A DNA stretch of 47,934 bases from Spirochaetaceae bacterium (GTDB lineage Bacteria > Spirochaetota > Spirochaetia > Treponematales > Treponemataceae): NCBI GenBank assembly GCA_017453745.1, contig JAFTEH010000125.1, forward strand, positions 1 to 47,934, written 5' to 3'. Under the pieces are notes generated by a model. It searched no databases and was not told where the DNA came from. It worked only from the letters and a program-made list of their open reading frames with translations. Position 1 is the stretch's first letter. Each line of letters starts with the position of its first letter. Both the position numbers and the translations under genes were made by a program. Positions 1 through 8,294 of the stretch are shown here, piece by piece.

Positions 1-183
1 CCGTATACACGATGTATACGGGGCATAAGTGCGAGAATTAAAAACATAATATGTTTTTAATTCTCGGCCACTTTGAAAAAACAAGGATGTTTTTTCAAAG
101 TGCATTTGCTTCGGTCAAAAGGGTGTCTTTTCCCTTAGTATAAGGGTGCAGAAAACAATCCCTGCAAAAAATTGATTTCCATG
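1..183 (+). repeat. Hairpin-array element, copy 1 (left end may be cut by the window)
   Basis: A run of inverted repeats with no credible reading frame. Stem H1 is at 1-21 (9 bp, CCGTATACA/TGTATACGG), H2 at 32-66 (about 14 bp, starting CGAGAATTAAAAAC), H3 at 69-102 (14 bp, starting CACTTTGAAAAAAC), a short stem at 132-146 and a last stem at 147-166 (TGCAG/CTGCA). It ends with a tail finishing ATTGATTTCCATG. The same order of stems and the same tail occur at 3259-3448, with paired base changes in H1 and H3. The element stops about 20 bases before the -35 of the downstream penicillin-binding protein gene. It could be a structured RNA, a mobile hairpin repeat or a DNA-level element. The strand is assigned only by the direction of the neighbouring gene. 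Confidence 0.75.
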
Positions 184-203
184 TAACCCATTCCACACAA
201 TAC

Positions 204-232
204 TTGATTATTTTATGTAGTTTTTGTATACT
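204..232 (+). promoter_or_regulatory. Promoter of the PBP1A gene
   Basis: TTGATT at 204-209 and TATACT at 227-232 are separated by 17 bases. Only 11 bases lie between the -10 and the ATG at 244, and no Shine-Dalgarno sequence is visible, so the transcript should have a leader of only a few bases. Confidence 0.7.
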
Positions 233-243
233 TACGCCCACTT

Positions 244-2913
244 ATGCGAAAGTTAATTTTTGTATATCTCTTTTTCTTGCTTGCTATCTTAGTTGGTGGT
301 GCATCGGTGCTCGGCATAATGCTTGCAAGAACAAAAAATATAAGAGATACTGAAGAATTTACTAGTTTTACTTTGGATTTGCCATCAAAGGTTTTAGATA
401 TACGAGGCGACTTAATTACTGAATATTCAAGCGATGAAAAACGCACTTTAATAGCTTTTAATGATATTTCACCCCACTTGATTCACGCTCTCTTGGCTCG
501 CGAAGATAGAACTTTTTATGAACACCCAGGTTTTAGTATTAAAGCGATTTTTAGAGCCGCACTCGGAGAACTTTTTAATAGAAATTTAGGTGGCGGTAGT
601 ACTATTACACAACAAACTGCTGGGAATATCTATGCTGATAGAACAGAGCGTTCGTATAAACGAAAAATCATCGAATTATGGTGGGCGATTCAAATGGAAC
701 GACGCTACTCAAAAGATGAAATTATGGAATTGTATTTAAATAAGGTGTACTTTGGAAGTGGAAACATACACGGTATTGAAGCGGCTTCCAATTTTTACTG
801 TAATGCTTCTGCTACAGAACTCACGCCGGCTGAAGCAGCAATCCTTGTTATACAACTTTCAAGTCCTATATACAACAACCCCTTTGAATACCCAAACACC
901 GCAAGAAAAATACAAAGTTCGGTTTTGAATCAAATGGTAGAAATGGGGTATTTAACCTCTGAAGAAGCAAGTGAATCCTTTGAAGATTATTGGGCTCATT
1001 TTGACTATACACGAACCAATTTTTCTGGTTTTTTTGCGCGTGAGGATAAGGCGCCTTGGTTTTCTGAATATGTAAGACGAGAACTTGAAACACTGATGTA
1101 CGGAACTATGGATTACTACACAGGTGGGTATACAATTAACACAACTTGCAACTTACAGCACCAAAATAGTGCAGAGCGTTACCTTTTGCAAAATATAGAA
1201 AAAGCTAACAAAGATGTTCAGGCAGCAAATGTACAAGATTCTGCTCTTTTAAAACGATACAATGACCTGACAGCCTTAATTGCTTTAACCTTTAACCTTC
1301 CTGAAATTAAAGTAGATTCGGAAAGGAATAAGGTGCTTTCTAAAAACTATTACCGAGATGAAATAAACCCTATCGTCGATATGTTTTCTCTTATGTTCAA
1401 TGTGCAGGGGCTCCAGATTGTTACAAAAAAAGGTGCTGCTCGGGCTCAAGAAGAAAAGGAAAAAACAACTGTTGAAGGGGCGCTTGTCTGTATCGAAAAT
1501 GACACGGGGTATATCACCGCAATTATTGGCGGTAGTGAATATAGCCAATCGAACCAACTTATACGCGCTACACAGAGTAGACTTTCTGTTGGTAGCTCAA
1601 TAAAACCGTACTTTTATTCGGCAGCTATTGACGCGAGAGTTATTACGGCGGGCACACAACTTTCCGATACGCCAACTGTTTTTACAAATAATGCAGGGGT
1701 CAATTATATTCCACAAAACTATAGCGGTAAATGGAAGGGTGCTATTTTAGCTTATAAGGCGTTAGCGACATCGTTAAATATTCCCGCGGTTGAGGTACTC
1801 AGGCGAGTTGGTTTTGATGCCGCTATTGATAGAATGGCAAACCTCACAGGTATAACCGACCCACAGCGCATAACTGAAAACTTCCCGCGTGTTTATCCAT
1901 TAGCACTTGGCTTTTCTACATTTACCCCACTTGAAATGGCTAAGGGGTACGCTGTTTTTGCGAATCAAGGGAAGCGAGTTGAACCAATCGCTATATTAAA
2001 TATCGAGGGACGCGACAGTAATGTCATTTTGGATGTAGAACGAGACTTGCGTATTGACCAGCGGAAACTTGGTTCTGCAATGCAGATTATCAGTCCCCAA
2101 AATGCCTACATTATGACTGATATTTTACGCCATACGGTTACAGACGGCTCTATTTTTGAGGCGGCAAATGGCGGAAGAAAGTTTACATACAAGGACGAAA
2201 AAACGGGCAACTATTATACTATTCCGGTCGCAGGTAAAACGGGAACAACCCAAAACTGGAGTGATGCATGGACTATTGGGTATTCACCCTACTATACGAC
2301 AGCAGTGTGGTTCGGTTTCGACCGTGGAGGACTTTCTCTTGGCATGAATAATGAAGCAGCCTCGCTTGCGGCACCTGTTTGGGCAAATTTTATGTATGAC
2401 ATACATGTCGGAAAGCCGTACCGTGGTTTTGTGCGTCCTGAAACAGGGCTTTCGTATGCAGAAGTTTGTATGAAATCCGGAAACCTTGTAACTGACGCCT
2501 GTAAAGAAGGAACCATCGGCTTATACTTTTTAGCTGGAACAGCACCGACTTCGCATTGTACATATCACAGTTCTGTCAATAACCTACAAGAAATAAGTAT
2601 TGACCGTATTCGCCAAAGTTTGGGTGATTTTTCTGGTGGTTTAACCGACAACCTCGATGATGATGTCCTCTTTATAGACCCATCTATTTTCTCCCTCCCT
2701 GAGGACTCAAACGGTAGCACCTCAGATTTTAACTTTGATGAAAATATGACGCTAGAAGAACTTTTAGACGCGGCGGGCTTAAATGACTTACCCGACACAA
2801 AGATTGAAATTATCCCGCCAACTGATGCGATTGTACCAGAGCCTACTAGTGAACCTACGCCAGAAAATGACGAAGACGGTTCTTCTGAAGATTCTGATAA
2901 TCCACTTTTATAG
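244..2913 (+). CDS. mrcA: Class A penicillin-binding protein (PBP1A type)
   Basis: Bifunctional peptidoglycan synthase of 889 residues, anchored in the inner membrane by one N-terminal segment (about residues 4-27). The glycosyltransferase domain (GT51) shows EDRTFYEHPG at 87-96, including the catalytic Glu, and GGGSTITQQ at 117-125. The transpeptidase domain carries the SxxK nucleophile motif SSIK near 451, the SLN triad near 510 and KTGTT near 665. These are the full catalytic sets for glycan polymerisation and 4-3 cross-linking in the periplasm. The last 60 or so residues form an acidic, Pro/Ser/Glu-rich tail that is probably disordered. The ATG at 244 fits a promoter ending 11 bases upstream. 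It stands alone, followed by a terminator. Only the family is certain; which housekeeping PBP it is remains inference. Confidence 0.93.
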   Translation: MRKLIFVYLFFLLAILVGGASVLGIMLARTKNIRDTEEFTSFTLDLPSKVLDIRGDLITEYSSDEKRTLIAFNDISPHLIHALLAREDRTFYEHPGFSIKAIFRAALGELFNRNLGGGSTITQQTAGNIYADRTERSYKRKIIELWWAIQMERRYSKDEIMELYLNKVYFGSGNIHGIEAASNFYCNASATELTPAEAAILVIQLSSPIYNNPFEYPNTARKIQSSVLNQMVEMGYLTSEEASESFEDYWAHFDYTRTNFSGFFAREDKAPWFSEYVRRELETLMYGTMDYYTGGYTINTTCNLQHQNSAERYLLQNIEKANKDVQAANVQDSALLKRYNDLTALIALTFNLPEIKVDSERNKVLSKNYYRDEINPIVDMFSLMFNVQGLQIVTKKGAARAQEEKEKTTVEGALVCIENDTGYITAIIGGSEYSQSNQLIRATQSRLSVGSSIKPYFYSAAIDARVITAGTQLSDTPTVFTNNAGVNYIPQNYSGKWKGAILAYKALATSLNIPAVEVLRRVGFDAAIDRMANLTGITDPQRITENFPRVYPLALGFSTFTPLEMAKGYAVFANQGKRVEPIAILNIEGRDSNVILDVERDLRIDQRKLGSAMQIISPQNAYIMTDILRHTVTDGSIFEAANGGRKFTYKDEKTGNYYTIPVAGKTGTTQNWSDAWTIGYSPYYTTAVWFGFDRGGLSLGMNNEAASLAAPVWANFMYDIHVGKPYRGFVRPETGLSYAEVCMKSGNLVTDACKEGTIGLYFLAGTAPTSHCTYHSSVNNLQEISIDRIRQSLGDFSGGLTDNLDDDVLFIDPSIFSLPEDSNGSTSDFNFDENMTLEELLDAAGLNDLPDTKIEIIPPTDAIVPEPTSEPTPENDEDGSSEDSDNPLL

Positions 2914-2927
2914 AGTAATCTAAACCG

Positions 2928-2963
2928 AAAAAAAACTTTCCTTATTTTAGGAAAGTTTTTTTT
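2928..2963. terminator. Bidirectional intrinsic terminator after the PBP gene
   Basis: A-run, CTTTCC, an 8-base loop, GGAAAG and a T-run: an A/T-flanked hairpin about 15 bases after the stop codon. The stem extends into the A and T tracts, so it could work in both directions. Confidence 0.85.
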
Positions 2964-3085
2964 AATGGTCAAACCAATTTCCCCAAAAATATATTTACAC
3001 TTCACTAGGGAAATCAATTTTTAATATATACAACTAATTTGCTTAAGTTCCATAGGGCATAATTGGTAATTTATCACTTTAAGGC

Positions 3086-3256
3086 GGGATCAAGTTGGCT
3101 TATATCCATTATGCCAACTTGCCAGTTGCTTTAGTTCATTACGCAACTGGGGAAAATGGGGGTTTTTAGGGGAACTCCCCTAAACCGTGCTGGAAAAGAG
3201 TGGGATCAAGTTTGCGTAGCAAACTTGGCAGTTGCTTTTGTCCTGTATGCAACTGC
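3086..3256. repeat. Tandem pair of related two-hairpin modules
   Basis: Each module begins GGGATCAAG and has two stems. Module 1 (3086-3150) has AAGTTGGC/GCCAACTT then CCAGTTGC/GCAACTGG. Module 2 (3202-3256) has AAGTTTGC/GCAAACTT then GCAGTTGC/GCAACTGC. In each stem pair one base pair differs between modules and both partners changed together (G-C to T-A, and C-G to G-C). The loops differ in length (13 against 3 bases in the first stem). A further hairpin lies between the modules. Together with the element at 3259-3448 this could form one folded transcript of about 360 bases. Confidence 0.7.
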
Positions 3257-3258
3257 TT

Positions 3259-3448
3259 CCTCACACACGGATGTGTGAGGTGCGTAAGCACGAGAATTAA
3301 AAATGTATAGAATTTTGTTTTTAATTCTCGGAATATTGAAAAAACAAGGAAGTTTTTTCAATATTCATGCCTCGGAAGTAGAGGTTTCTCTCTTTCCCAA
3401 ACAAATGGGGTGCAGGGAAAGTAATCCCCTGCAAAATTGATTTCCATG
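3259..3448 (+). repeat. Hairpin-array element, copy 2
   Basis: Same order of stems as the element at 1-183. H1 is at 3259-3280 (CCTCACACA/TGTGTGAGG), H2 at 3291-3330, H3 at 3332-3365 (AATATTGAAAAAAC/GTTTTTTCAATATT), small stems at 3370-3384 and 3396-3409, and a last stem at 3411-3433 (TGCAGGG/CCCCTGCA). The tail again ends ATTGATTTCCATG. Relative to copy 1, H1 and H3 each carry three substitutions matched on the opposite strand of the stem. The element ends 12 bases before the -35 of the ABC gene. Confidence 0.78.
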
Positions 3449-3460
3449 ACACTTCACCTA

Positions 3461-3489
3461 TTGATGTTATTATAAAATATTTCTATACT
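3461..3489 (+). promoter_or_regulatory. Promoter of the frameshifted ABC transporter gene
   Basis: TTGATG at 3461-3466, 17-base spacer, TATACT at 3484-3489. It is followed by the Shine-Dalgarno AAGGAG at 3495-3500 and the ATG at 3507. Confidence 0.65.
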
Positions 3490-3506
3490 AAAATAAGGAG
3501 TTGTCT

Positions 3507-5095
3507 ATGATATATCAAAAACGGTACTTTAAGCAACATGCAAAAGTTATATTATTATCTATAATTCCTCTTGCCTTATCTACTGCAATCCCTCTTCTCC
3601 TAGGAAAAATAATTGACAATTTAAGTAGTGGATTTTCGCCCGAAATTATTAAAACTATAGTTGTTTGCTTTGTTATCATATTAGTCCAAAAAGTTTTTAA
3701 TTTTATTTGGAACTATCATTTCAACATAACTGAAAAAATAGTAGCTGAAGCAGAAACAGAAATTCTTTTTGATGAGTTTTTAAATGCTAAATCTAACCTG
3801 TCGCAAACTTTTAATAACGAAAAATTATTAAATCGCATAATGAATGAGCCTTACAAACTAGGAAGCCTTTATGGTATAACACCTGTAATGCTTGTAGAAA
3901 ATATAATAATGTTTATTGTGGCTTTTGGCGTGCTTTTGTATTTGAATGTATATCTTTTGATTTTGACTTCAATATTTATTCCTATTATTTACCTAGTTGG
4001 ATGTTTGGTAAGAAAGAATATTATTAATTCCTCAAAGGAAAAAACATTAACTTCTGAAAAATTCCTTTTAAAGTTGACCGAAGTCTTAAACGGCTTTTCG
4101 GATATAAAAATTTTTCATGCAGAAAATAAAATTAAATCCGCCCTACAACACGATAGAAAACAAATGTTAAAAGTAGAAAAAAAAGAAGCCTTTTATCAAC
4201 GATTATACAGAGACATAAATGGCTTTATGTTTTATCATTTCCACTTATAACATTAGTTGTAGGTTTTATTCTTATGCAATATGGAAAAATATCTTTAGGT
4301 AAAATTATTTCGTTTTATATGTATGTGGGGCATTTTATTGAACCCGCTCAAAATCTCGCTGATTTGCGTATGGGATTTTTAAACGCATTTGAAAAAAAGA
4401 AATTGATAGACGAGATAAAAAAAGATTTTGCTGTTGTTTTATCTGGTGATAAAATATGTGAGGATTTTAGCTCTATTGAATTTAAAAATATAAAACATAC
4501 ATTTGAAAATAAAAATATTGGTATAAAAGCAAAATTAAACATTTCGACTCCTGGCTTTTATGGAATTTCTGCTCCATCAGGGTTAGGTAAGAGCACGGCT
4601 CTTAAAATTCTTGCAGGACTTTTGTATTCCGATACAGAAGATGTTGTATTAGGTGGCAAAGCAGTAAAAAGTTTTGATACTGATTCTCTTAACTCAAAAA
4701 TTTTTTATATACACGATAAGTCTTTTATTTTTCAAGGTACTGTAAAAGAAAATATTGAGCTTGCAAATACGTCCCATATTACAGAAGAAATTTTTAATTT
4801 AATTTTTGATAACACTGATAATGTTTCACTTCAAACGCAATTAGAAACTGGTGGCACAAATATTTCACTTGGGCAAAAACAGCGTATAGTTTTGTTGCGG
4901 CTTTTAGCACTTCAAGAAGAACCTAAAATAATTATTTTAGATGAGGCTCTTTCAGGTCTTGACGAACAAAGGGAACTCGCTAGTATTGAAATCTTAAAGA
5001 AAACTTTTAAAAATACGATTATTCTTTTTGTAACCCATAGGAAAAAATCTTTCGAACTTTGCGATAAAGTGTTTGAATTTACAGCGTTAGAATAG
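3507..5095 (+). pseudogene. ABC transporter, fused membrane and ATPase domains, broken by a frameshift
   Basis: The first part (3507-4250) encodes the membrane domain of a type I exporter with several hydrophobic helices. It stops early at TAA 4248-4250, in the last membrane helix region. The second part continues in another frame to 5095 and resumes ITLVVGFILMQYGK, the expected next helix. One extra T in the T-run near 4228-4231 would restore a single protein of about 530 residues. The ATPase domain has Walker A (APSGLGKST), a degenerate signature (ISLGQKQR), Walker B (IIILDEALSGLDE) and the H-loop (THRKK). At the Q-loop position I align Asp (YIHDKSFIF) where Gln is usual. The start is the ATG at 3507, because AAGGAG lies 6 bases before it; the TTG at 3501 abuts that site. 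It overlaps queH by 17 bases tail to tail. The substrate is unknown. A sequencing error is the main alternative to a true mutation. Confidence 0.8.
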
Positions 5096-5717
5096 TTTTG
5101 TTTTGTTTAATATTTTTAGAAAACTCACAACCGCAAGTATCTTGGCGGTAGAGATTGTAAGTTTTAGATAGTTCAATAGAGCGTAAAAAACCGTTTTGTT
5201 TTTTGAAGTCGCTTGGGAGCCACTTTGTAGTACTATTTTGAAGTGAAAAGCCTATCTCATTAATGAGCATAGCATTTTTTAAAGGGCTTATACTAAGAGT
5301 CGTACAAAAATAGTCGTATTGCATACTAGAAGCAAGTTCAAAGGTCTTTTTTATGCGCAGTTCATAGCAAAACTTACAGCGTAAGCCACCCTCTTTTTCA
5401 GTAGCATAATCTTTCGCAACAGTCAAAAACTCATCGTGGTTATAATCCGCATCAATGACGGTGCAAAAAAGTGAAACATCCCTTTGGTAGTGCTCTAATA
5501 AGGTAATGAGTTCTTCCTTTCGCTTTAAGTATTCTACTTGGGGAAAAATATTTGGATTATAGAAAAAAAGCGTAATAGTAAAAAAATCTTTTAACCGTAA
5601 TAGCACTGAAGAAGAGCAAGGAGCACAACACACATGCAATAAAAGACTTTTTTTTTCACTAAATGATGTTACTAACTCATTACATTCCTTGTTATAATTT
5701 TTTTTTATATGAGACAT
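5079..5717 (-). CDS. queH: Epoxyqueuosine reductase QueH
   Basis: Non-cobalamin enzyme that reduces epoxyqueuosine in tRNA to queuosine, the last step of Q synthesis (QueH, formerly DUF208). It has 212 residues, normal for the family. The metal-site cysteines are visible: HVCCAPC (C30, C31, C34), RCKFCYELR (C114, C117) and YRQDTCGC (C195, C197); YNPNI and the EYLKRKEE segment are also typical. It lies 6 bases after the DHH phosphoesterase gene and is probably co-transcribed with it. Its 3' end overlaps the ABC gene by 17 bases. The presumed queuosine-precursor transporter gene is at 27757-28428, so the organism probably imports a precursor. No strong Shine-Dalgarno sequence is visible; translational coupling is likely. 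Confidence 0.92.
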   Translation of the reverse strand: MSHIKKNYNKECNELVTSFSEKKSLLLHVCCAPCSSSVLLRLKDFFTITLFFYNPNIFPQVEYLKRKEELITLLEHYQRDVSLFCTVIDADYNHDEFLTVAKDYATEKEGGLRCKFCYELRIKKTFELASSMQYDYFCTTLSISPLKNAMLINEIGFSLQNSTTKWLPSDFKKQNGFLRSIELSKTYNLYRQDTCGCEFSKNIKQNKTILTL

Positions 5718-5723
5718 AACGAA

Positions 5724-6929
5724 TTACAGGGCATTATTAGCAATTATTTCTTCAACCTTTTTAATAAGTGTTTCATTCATCTGCAAAAAATCTTTTTCCG
5801 TAAATGAATCTTTAGTAAAACGAAAAGCAATAGCGCCTGGATGCCCTCCTCCGTCTTCTATTTTTAAGTCCAACAAAATAGTCAAAAGATTAATATAGTT
5901 CCCTGCCTTTGAAGTTCTAACCCGATATTGAATTTTATTAGAAACAATGTCAGGATCATAATAGGCAGAAATTCCGACTAAGCCTGCATTTTCAGCAAGG
6001 GCATTTGTAGCCGTTTTTACCACATTGATTACTTGAGAATATTCAGAAATATGAAATAATTGCTCTGATTCTATTTTATTCATAAAACTGGCTCCAATAT
6101 TTGGACGGTAAATAGAATGTTCCAAAACCTTATTGAGCACCTTATGCTCAGAAGCAGATAAAGAATTGATAATGTGCAAAATTTCATAGGCATCAGCAAT
6201 GTTAGAAGTGGCACTTCGCCGTTGTTTTGCAAGCAATTCGTTAAACCAATTAAAAAAATAGTCAAAGATTTTTTTATCGCGCTTTTTTAATAAATAATTA
6301 CCCATTTTTGCATCGCCCACCATACCGGTAAGCATGGATAAAACAATATTTCTACTATATAATTCCCTAATTTCATATAACTGCAAGATTTCAGAGCGAA
6401 AACTTAACTTATACATAATGTGAGCAATTACTTCACATGTACTTGATGCTCGAATTAAAAGAGAAAAATCAGCAGAACTAATAGTATGAGCATCGGCATC
6501 AAAATGATGGTCAATTTCGACTTTTAGAATCGAAGGGTCAGAAAGTAACTGAAACCCATAAGCATCACAGGCAATCATATCAGGCTTTGGTGTATCTAAG
6601 ACAAAAATCACATCAGGTTTAGGAATGTGAGCAAGAGCATCTGTATAAAAATCAATATTATTATAGTTAATAATATCCGCCAAAAACTGTAGTGGGCGCT
6701 GAACCGCAGATTCAAGATAAATACATACTTTCTTATTGAATTTTCGTAATAATAAACCAAAAGCAGTCAAAGAAGCAACACAATCTTCATCAGGAAAGGT
6801 ATGCCCAAAAATTAAAAACGAACTATTAGACATAATGATATTCACAATGCGCCAGATGATTTTATTTTTTGCACCTATACTGAGAGGAATATCTTTTTTA
6901 CGCCCATTACTTAGATCTAATGCACCCAT
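5724..6929 (-). CDS. DHH-family phosphoesterase (NrnA-like)
   Basis: Protein of 401 residues with a DHH domain followed by DHHA1. The metal-binding motifs are HTFPDEDCVAS near residues 43-53, VLDTPKPD, the signature EIDHHFD and, near the C-terminus, GGGHPGAIAFRF (substrate-binding GGGH). Relatives degrade short oligoribonucleotides or pAp, or hydrolyse cyclic dinucleotides; the sequence alone does not decide between these. A region of about 70 residues after the DHH part (DAKMGNYLLKKRDKKIF onward) separates the two domains. GGAGG lies 4 bases before the ATG at 6929, fixing the start, which gives an N-terminal extension of about 35 residues before the fold. A -10 (TATACT) sits at 6943-6948 on this strand. 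A nearby HD-GYP gene makes a c-di-nucleotide link possible but unproven. Confidence 0.85.
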   Translation of the reverse strand: MGALDLSNGRKKDIPLSIGAKNKIIWRIVNIIMSNSSFLIFGHTFPDEDCVASLTAFGLLLRKFNKKVCIYLESAVQRPLQFLADIINYNNIDFYTDALAHIPKPDVIFVLDTPKPDMIACDAYGFQLLSDPSILKVEIDHHFDADAHTISSADFSLLIRASSTCEVIAHIMYKLSFRSEILQLYEIRELYSRNIVLSMLTGMVGDAKMGNYLLKKRDKKIFDYFFNWFNELLAKQRRSATSNIADAYEILHIINSLSASEHKVLNKVLEHSIYRPNIGASFMNKIESEQLFHISEYSQVINVVKTATNALAENAGLVGISAYYDPDIVSNKIQYRVRTSKAGNYINLLTILLDLKIEDGGGHPGAIAFRFTKDSFTEKDFLQMNETLIKKVEEIIANNAL

Positions 6930-7012
6930 AAGACCTCCACATAGTATACAAAAAAATAAAAAAAAGATAAAGACTTAAAAGTTTTTTTATTTGGATTTTT
7001 TTTATAAATATC

Positions 7013-7041
7013 TTGAAAAACATATAAAATTATGCTAGAAT
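7013..7041 (+). promoter_or_regulatory. Promoter of the HD-GYP gene
   Basis: TTGAAA at 7013-7018, 17-base spacer, TAGAAT at 7036-7041. The ATG at 7063 is 21 bases downstream, giving a leader of roughly 14 bases without a clear Shine-Dalgarno sequence. Confidence 0.65.
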
Positions 7042-7062
7042 TGCCGAAAAGTTATTACGGCT

Positions 7063-8292
7063 ATGAAAAAGACAAAAGAAGAAATTTTAACTGAAATTAT
7101 TTCACAAAATGCAAAATTGCATCAAATTCAGGATATTGATATTCTGTTAGAGTTGATTTTGGCAGAAGCTTGTAGGGCAGTAAATGCTGATGCAGGCAGT
7201 ATATATATTGTTGAAAATGGTATGCTTGCCATTAAGTATGCACTAAATAATACACTAAAAAGTCGATTACCTCAGGGCGAAAAATTACCATTTGTAGCTT
7301 TTAGCTTTCCAATAAATGAATCAACGATTGCTGGATATGCAGCCAAAAACGCTTGTACGGTAAATGAAAAGGATGTATACCAAATTTCACCAAGTAAAAA
7401 GTACAAATTCGGTAACTCAAGCGATCTTCTTACTAACTATAAAACCGTTTCTAATTTAACCCTGCCGATTATCAACACAAATGGACAAGTTTTTGGCGTC
7501 CTGCAAGTTCTTAATGCTTTAGATGATGAAAATAATGTTATTCCTTTTAATGAAGATGATGAAATTTATTTACAGCATTTTGCGACCAATATTGCGGATG
7601 CTCTTGAGCATGCATCGCGTACCCGTAGCATTATTATGAGAATGATTCGTATGTCTGAATTACGAGACCCAAGCGAAACGGGGACTCATATTAAACGAGT
7701 TTCGGCGTATGCAATCGAAATTTACGATAGATATGCCTTTAACAAAAACATAAGCCAAGAACTACAGACAAGGTTCAGAGATGACTTAAAAATTGCTGCT
7801 CTCTTACATGATGTTGGAAAAGTAGCTATTCCAGATAATATTTTAAAAAAACCAGGTCGACTTACCGATACCGAATATAATATAATAAAAAGTCATACAT
7901 GGCTTGGAGCGCAACTTTTTGTACCATTTGAAAATAAATTTGATTCTTTTGTTTCTGATATTGTCTTACATCATCATGAAAACTTTGATGGTACTGGTTA
8001 TCCTGGTAACATCAAACTGAATGCTAATATAAACGATGTTGTGCCAATGTCTGAAGGTCTTAAAGGTGAAGATATTCCTCTCGGAGCACGCATTATCGCT
8101 TTAGCAGATGTCTATGATGCTCTATCATGCACTCGTTGCTATAAAGAACCCTGGTCGGATGAAAAAATCATTGAAGAATTGCATCGATGTAGCGGTACAA
8201 AATTTGACCCCGATGTGATTAAGGCATTTTTTGAAGTATATGACCGTATTCAGGATATTCGAAAAGTATATTCTGATACACATACGGAATAA
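7063..8292 (+). CDS. GAF and HD-GYP domain cyclic-di-GMP phosphodiesterase
   Basis: Protein of 409 residues with an N-terminal GAF sensor domain (about 15-180; AGSIYIVENGMLAI and FGVLQVLNA are typical strands) and a C-terminal HD-GYP domain. Catalytic motifs are complete: HDVGKVAIPD with HD at 249-250, and HHENFDGTGYPG with GYP at 312-314. Complete HD-GYP enzymes hydrolyse c-di-GMP to pGpG or GMP, normally promoting motility over attachment. It has no membrane segment, so it should be cytoplasmic, and the GAF ligand is unknown. It has its own promoter and is convergent with the thiamine operon, the stop codons being only 2 bases apart, so the two 3' ends must overlap as transcripts. Confidence 0.92.
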   Translation: MKKTKEEILTEIISQNAKLHQIQDIDILLELILAEACRAVNADAGSIYIVENGMLAIKYALNNTLKSRLPQGEKLPFVAFSFPINESTIAGYAAKNACTVNEKDVYQISPSKKYKFGNSSDLLTNYKTVSNLTLPIINTNGQVFGVLQVLNALDDENNVIPFNEDDEIYLQHFATNIADALEHASRTRSIIMRMIRMSELRDPSETGTHIKRVSAYAIEIYDRYAFNKNISQELQTRFRDDLKIAALLHDVGKVAIPDNILKKPGRLTDTEYNIIKSHTWLGAQLFVPFENKFDSFVSDIVLHHHENFDGTGYPGNIKLNANINDVVPMSEGLKGEDIPLGARIIALADVYDALSCTRCYKEPWSDEKIIEELHRCSGTKFDPDVIKAFFEVYDRIQDIRKVYSDTHTE

Positions 8293-8294
8293 TC

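Larger units (their letters stand above)
2964..3506. other. Gene-free region dominated by hairpins
   Basis: About 540 bases between the terminator of the PBP gene and the start of the ABC gene, without a credible coding frame. It holds a plain AT-rich part (2964-3085), two related hairpin modules (3086-3150 and 3202-3256) separated by a G-rich hairpin (about 3161-3186, AGGGGAACTCCCCT core), copy 2 of the hairpin-array element (3259-3448) and the ABC gene promoter (3461-3489). Confidence 0.7.

Noticed and set aside
1-183. 5' leader or riboswitch of the PBP gene
   Set aside because: The vegetative promoter at 204-232 lies downstream of the element, so the main mRNA would not include it.
3086-3448. 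CRISPR or integron attC array
   Set aside because: There are no regular direct repeats with unique spacers, no cas genes or integrase, and no attC core pairs; the stems differ from one another and are covarying.
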